Below, piece after piece: positions 60,814 to 64,000 of a stretch of DNA of 64,000 nt (its first letter is position 1; each line of letters begins with the position of its first letter). The position numbers were made by a program, and so were the translations under genes. Origin of the DNA: Nonomuraea coxensis DSM 45129 (GTDB lineage Bacteria > Actinomycetota > Actinomycetes > Streptosporangiales > Streptosporangiaceae); assembly GCF_019397265.1 (NCBI RefSeq), contig NZ_CP068985.1, positions 7,413,001-7,477,000 of the forward strand, given 5' to 3'. Below the pieces are notes generated by a model. It searched no databases, had not been told where the DNA came from, and saw only the letters and a list, made by a program, of their open reading frames with translations.

Positions 60814-61968
60814 ATGACGACAACCCTTGACCCCTCCCCCGTACGGGCGCGCCCGCTCGCCGTGGCCTCGGTGGCCCTCGGCACTTTCACCCTCGTGACC
60901 AGCGAGATGCTGCCCGTCGGCCTGCTCACCTCGATCGCCGCGGACCTCGGCGTCTCGCCGGGGACGGCGGGCCTCACCATGTCCGCGCCGGGGCTGGTGG
61001 CCGCCGTCGCCGCGCCGGCGCTGGCCGTGGCCGCCCGCCGGGCCGACCGCAGGACGCTGCTGATCGGGCTGATGGCGCTGCTGGCGGCGGCGAACCTCGC
61101 GGCGGCGCTCGCGCCCGGCTACGCGGTCATGCTGGCGGCCCGGGTGGCGACCGGGGTGAGCATCGGCGGGTTCTGGGCGTTCGCGGCCGGGCTGGGGGCG
61201 CGGCTGGTGCCCGAACGGCAGGTCGGGCGGGCCACCTCGGTCATCCTGGGCGGGGTGTCGGTGGCGTCGGTGCTGGGGGTGCCCGTGGCGACGCTGGTGT
61301 CCTCCTCGGCGGGGTGGCGGGCGGCCTTCGCCGCCCTGGGCGTGCTGGCCCTGGCGCTGCTCGCCCTGCTGGCCGTCACCCTCCCGCCTCTGCCCTCATC
61401 CGGGGACCGGGCGGGGGCGCGGTCGCGGATGTCCCGGCCGCTCGCGCTCGTGCTCGTGCTGACCGTGCTGATCATCGGCGGGCACTTCGCCGCCTACACG
61501 TACCTCCGGCCGTTCATGGAGCAGACCGCGCAGGCCGGTCCGGGCCTGGTCAGCGCCGCCCTCCTGCTGTACGGCGCGGCCGGCGTCGCCGGCAACTTCG
61601 CCGCCGGGGCCCGCGCGGCCAGGAACCCCCGTGCCGTCCTCATCCTGCTGGCCGTCCTCGTCGCCGCGGCCACGGCCGCCCTGCCGCTCGGCGCCCCGCC
61701 GCTGGCCGCGCTCGTCGTGTGGGGGCTCGGCTACGGCGGCGTGGGCGTGACCCTGCAACTGTGGATCATGCGCTCGGGCGGCGGCGAGCTGGGGACCGCC
61801 CTGTTCGTGAGCGCGTTCAACCTGTCGATCGCGCTCGGCGCCCTGGTGGGCGGCCGGGTCGTGGACGGGGTGTCGACCACCGCCGCGATGTGGCCGGCCG
61901 CCGCCCTCAGCCTGCTGGCCGCTGCCGCCGCTGGCATCTGGGGCAGGAGTAGGACGAGCGGTTCATGA
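60814..61968 (+). CDS. MFS transporter, AraJ/CmlA-type
   Basis: The 384-residue twelve-helix permease has the DHA1-family start LAVASVALGTFTLVTSEMLPVGLLTSIAADLGVSPGTAG and motif A-like VAARRADRRTLL. It is a drug or sugar efflux pump of unknown substrate, likely controlled by the divergent LysR. A GAGGGG site precedes ATG 60814. Its 3' end overlaps the convergent mutM gene by 62 bp. Confidence 0.92.
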   Translation: MTTTLDPSPVRARPLAVASVALGTFTLVTSEMLPVGLLTSIAADLGVSPGTAGLTMSAPGLVAAVAAPALAVAARRADRRTLLIGLMALLAAANLAAALAPGYAVMLAARVATGVSIGGFWAFAAGLGARLVPERQVGRATSVILGGVSVASVLGVPVATLVSSSAGWRAAFAALGVLALALLALLAVTLPPLPSSGDRAGARSRMSRPLALVLVLTVLIIGGHFAAYTYLRPFMEQTAQAGPGLVSAALLLYGAAGVAGNFAAGARAARNPRAVLILLAVLVAAATAALPLGAPPLAALVVWGLGYGGVGVTLQLWIMRSGGGELGTALFVSAFNLSIALGALVGGRVVDGVSTTAAMWPAAALSLLAAAAAGIWGRSRTSGS

Positions 61969-62761
61969 ACGCCTCGCGCCTGATCGCCGCGCCGCACCGG
62001 GAGCAGGGCAGGTCGCGCCGCCCGTAGACCTCCAGCGAGCGTTCGAAGTAGCCGCTCTCGCCGTTGACGTTGACGTACAGGCTGTCGAACGACGTGCCGC
62101 CCTGCCGCAGCGCGGCGGCCATGACCGTGCGGACCGCCGCCAGCAGCTCGGCGATCTTGGGCTTGGTGAGCGTCTGCGTCGGGCGGGCCCAGTGCAGCCG
62201 GGAGATCCACAGCGCCTCGTCGGCGTAGATGTTGCCGACGCCGCTGATCAGCGACTGGTCGAGCAGGGCCCGCTTGACCTCGGTGCGCCTGGCCCGCAGC
62301 CGCCGGGCGAACTCCTCGTCGTCGAAGGCCGCCTCGAACGGGTCGGGCGCGATGTGCGCGATCGGCTCGGGCACGCCGTTCACCAGCGGGGTGAGCATGA
62401 CGTGCCCGAACGTGCGCTGGTCGACGAAGCGCAGGTCGGGGCCGCCATCCTCGAAGCGCAGGCGGACCCGCAGGTGCTTCTCCGGCGGCGCCTGCGGATC
62501 GACGACCAGGAGCTGGCCGCTCATCCCCAGGTGTGCCAGCAGCGCCTCGGGAGCGCCCGACAGCGGCAGCCACAGGTACTTGCCGCGGCGCTCGGCCGAC
62601 AGCACCGTCCGGCCCTTCAGCCGGGCCGCGAACTCGTCGGCGCCCGGCAGGTGCCTCCGGACGGCGCGGGGGTGCAGCACCTCCGCGGAGGCGATCTCAC
62701 GGCCGACGACCCACTGGGCGAGGCCACGCCTGACGACCTCGACCTCCGGCAACTCCGGCAC
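61907..62761 (-). CDS. mutM: Formamidopyrimidine-DNA glycosylase
   Basis: The 284-residue bifunctional glycosylase/AP lyase excises 8-oxoguanine and formamidopyrimidines. The catalytic N-terminus is (M)PELPEVE with Pro2 and Glu3. The helix-two-turn-helix contains LLDQSLISGVGNIYADEALW. The C-terminal zinc finger (CSRCGAAIRREAFMNRSSYSCPRCQ) is complete. GTG 62761 starts it. It lies 22 bp downstream of rnc and is probably co-transcribed. Confidence 0.97.
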   Translation of the reverse strand: MPELPEVEVVRRGLAQWVVGREIASAEVLHPRAVRRHLPGADEFAARLKGRTVLSAERRGKYLWLPLSGAPEALLAHLGMSGQLLVVDPQAPPEKHLRVRLRFEDGGPDLRFVDQRTFGHVMLTPLVNGVPEPIAHIAPDPFEAAFDDEEFARRLRARRTEVKRALLDQSLISGVGNIYADEALWISRLHWARPTQTLTKPKIAELLAAVRTVMAAALRQGGTSFDSLYVNVNGESGYFERSLEVYGRRDLPCSRCGAAIRREAFMNRSSYSCPRCQRRQRPAG

Positions 62762-62783
62762 AGGACTCCGCTCCTCGCGCGGC

Positions 62784-63539
62784 TCAGCCCGCGGCGGGCT
62801 GGCTCTCGCGCTGCTTCTCGCGCTCGTCGCGGCGGGCCCGGATGCGGGTCCACGCCGCCTCGGCCGCCTGCTGCTCGGCCTCCTTCTTGCTGCGGCCGGT
62901 GCCCGACCCGTAGGACTCGCCGCCGACCCGCACCATGGCGGTGAACGACTTGGCGTGGTCGGGCCCGCTCTCCTCGACGTGGTACTCGGGCACCCCGAGC
63001 GCCTCGGAGGCGGTGAGCTCCTGCAGCGAGGTCTTCCAGTCGAGCCCGGCGCCCAGCGACGCCGAGCGCACGATCAGCGGGTCGAACAGCAGGTGGACCA
63101 CGCGGAACGCCTCGCCGAGCCCCTTGTCGACGTAGATCGCGCCGATCAGGGCCTCCAGCGTGTCGGCCAGGATCGAGGACTTGTCGCGCCCGCCGGTGCC
63201 CTCCTCGCCCCTGCCGAGCCGCAGGAAGCGGCCGAGGCCGAGGTTGCGGGCCACGTCGGCCAGCGCGCGCATGTTGACCACGGCCGCCCGCAGCTTGGCG
63301 AGCTGCCCCTCGGGCAGGTCGGGGTGGTTGCGGTAGAGGGTGTCGGTGACCACCAGGCCGAGCACCGAGTCGCCGAGGAACTCCAGGCGCTCGTTGGTCG
63401 GCAGGCCGCCGTTCTCGTACGCGTACGAGCGGTGCGTCAGCGCCCGCTCAAGAATGTCGTGGTCGAGACCGACCGACAGAACCCGCTCAAGTTCGTCCCT
63501 GGCGACCTCGACGGCCACGGGCTTAGGACCTGCGCCCAC
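62784..63539 (-). CDS. rnc: Ribonuclease III
   Basis: The 251-residue double-strand-specific RNase processes rRNA and regulatory RNAs. The signature ERLEFLGDSVLGL supplies the metal-binding acids and a second acidic site lies in DTLEALIGAIYVDKG. A dsRNA-binding domain covers about 165-240 (DWKTSLQELTASEALGVPEYHVEESGPDHAKSF). GTG 63539 has AGGAGG at a 6-nt spacing, which decides the start over the longer ORF. Confidence 0.97.
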   Translation of the reverse strand: MGAGPKPVAVEVARDELERVLSVGLDHDILERALTHRSYAYENGGLPTNERLEFLGDSVLGLVVTDTLYRNHPDLPEGQLAKLRAAVVNMRALADVARNLGLGRFLRLGRGEEGTGGRDKSSILADTLEALIGAIYVDKGLGEAFRVVHLLFDPLIVRSASLGAGLDWKTSLQELTASEALGVPEYHVEESGPDHAKSFTAMVRVGGESYGSGTGRSKKEAEQQAAEAAWTRIRARRDEREKQRESQPAAG

Positions 63540-63692
63540 GTGCTTCCTCCTCGGACATCTTCCTATGGCGATGGCGCGCCGACTGGCGGGAAGATGCCCG
63601 AAAACGTGGTGGGCGTCGGGGTGATCGCGTTGGCCCCGGCGTCCACCACGGCCGCGGGCGAACCGCCGCCGCACGCATCTGAGACGGTAACG

Positions 63693-63732
63693 CCGACCGA
63701 GGCACAATGGCACTCGGTCGGCATCACGTCAA
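63693..63732 (-). promoter_or_regulatory. Candidate rnc promoter with inverted repeat
   Basis: On the minus strand TTGACG (63732-63727), a 17-bp spacer and CATTGT (63709-63704) form a plausible promoter. The perfect 9-bp inverted repeat CCGACCGAG/CTCGGTCGG (63693-63701, 63713-63721) straddles the -10. It is the main signal in the 295-bp rnc-rpmF gap; I see no gene there. Confidence 0.5.
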
Positions 63733-63834
63733 CTGCTGACGAGAAACCTGCTGGGTGACTGCCGCCACGCTCTCAACCAAGCACGAAAGGCGGCGGCGGT
63801 CCATCCGGCAGGGGTCTGCGGTCGTGCCGGCGGA

Positions 63835-64000
63835 TCAGGCGGACGGCTCGATGACCTGACGGCGGTTGTAGGTGCCGCAGGTGGGGCACGCGATGTGCGG
63901 CTGCTTCGGCGAACGGCACTGCGGGCAGCTCACCAGGGCGACGGCAGTCGTCTTCCACTGGGAGCGACGGGCGCGGGTGTTGCTCCGCGACATCTTTCGC
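63835..64000 (-). CDS. rpmF: 50S ribosomal protein L32 (5' end outside window)
   Basis: The last 54 or so codons of bL32 are present: RKMSRSNTRARRSQWK, then the zinc ribbon CPQCRSPKQPHIACPTCGTYNRRQVIEPSA. The four-Cys (C+) form is retained, meaning the zinc-binding version of the protein. The start codon lies beyond position 64000. The order rpmF-rnc-mutM matches other actinomycetes. Confidence 0.97.
   Translation of the reverse strand, partial: RKMSRSNTRARRSQWKTTAVALVSCPQCRSPKQPHIACPTCGTYNRRQVIEPSA

Overview
The window is chromosomal DNA from a high-GC filamentous actinomycete. The gene content (SigR-type ECF sigma factor, MEDS/HATPase anti-sigma-type protein, actinobacterial secreted phospholipase A2, many one-component regulators, frequent leaderless GTG/ATG starts) and the rpmF-rnc-mutM / acyP-smc-ftsY block at the right end fit Streptosporangiaceae, perhaps a Nonomuraea-like genus. 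The genus is an inference. There is no rRNA, transposase, integrase or CRISPR array, and one tRNA (Lys-CTT).

Layout. 1-10.5 kb: a truncated Ser/Thr kinase, an AlkZ-type winged-helix protein, a secreted phospholipase A2, DUF4429 and HD proteins, a DUF433/DUF5615 toxin-antitoxin-like pair, tRNA-Lys with its terminator, a nucleoside hydrolase, a C-loop hairpin RNA resembling the actinobacterial 6C RNA, OsmC, and small membrane proteins. 10.6-18.4 kb: two LacI regulators and one ArsR regulator, each beside a target gene or operon (amidohydrolase plus cysteine-dioxygenase-type cupin; CynX-type MFS; MFS exporter), with recognisable operators; a FhuF-type iron-sulfur protein lies between. 18.4-25 kb: a SorC regulator and a tightly overlapping operon of two FGGY sugar kinases, a histidine phosphatase and a 2-hydroxyacid dehydrogenase, ending against the wreck of a CUT1 sugar ABC transporter. 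25-32 kb: an ABC exporter, a penicillin-binding-protein homologue that has lost all three catalytic motifs, a MerR/aldo-keto-reductase divergon and a TetR/GH1 beta-glucosidase divergon. 31.8-38.4 kb: a secreted coiled-coil protein, an M14 carboxypeptidase, an aldehyde dehydrogenase and an alpha/beta hydrolase. 38.4-43.1 kb: a large LuxR/ATPase regulator flanked by two degenerate adenylate-forming (ANL) proteins, then a TetR. 43.2-51.4 kb: typA, DUF2461, a polysaccharide deacetylase, an XRE-cupin/EamA divergon, a MEDS/HATPase protein, a SigR-like sigma factor and a Cds1-like cysteine desulfhydrase. 51.4-54 kb: a broken DUF72 gene, and a 24-residue peptide gene followed by a stem-loop and a TPR protein. 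54-64 kb: ftsY, smc, a small coiled-coil protein and acyP, a LysR/MFS pair, then mutM, rnc and rpmF.

How it fits together. The left two thirds is accessory metabolism in small regulator-target pairs, and in most the operator can be read directly from the sequence. The right end is a conserved housekeeping block for chromosome segregation, protein targeting, RNA processing and DNA repair. The items most worth a second look are the peptide/stem-loop/TPR cassette, the catalytically dead PBP homologue, the ANL-LuxR-ANL cluster, the two-kinase operon with its collapsed transporter, and the 6C-like RNA.
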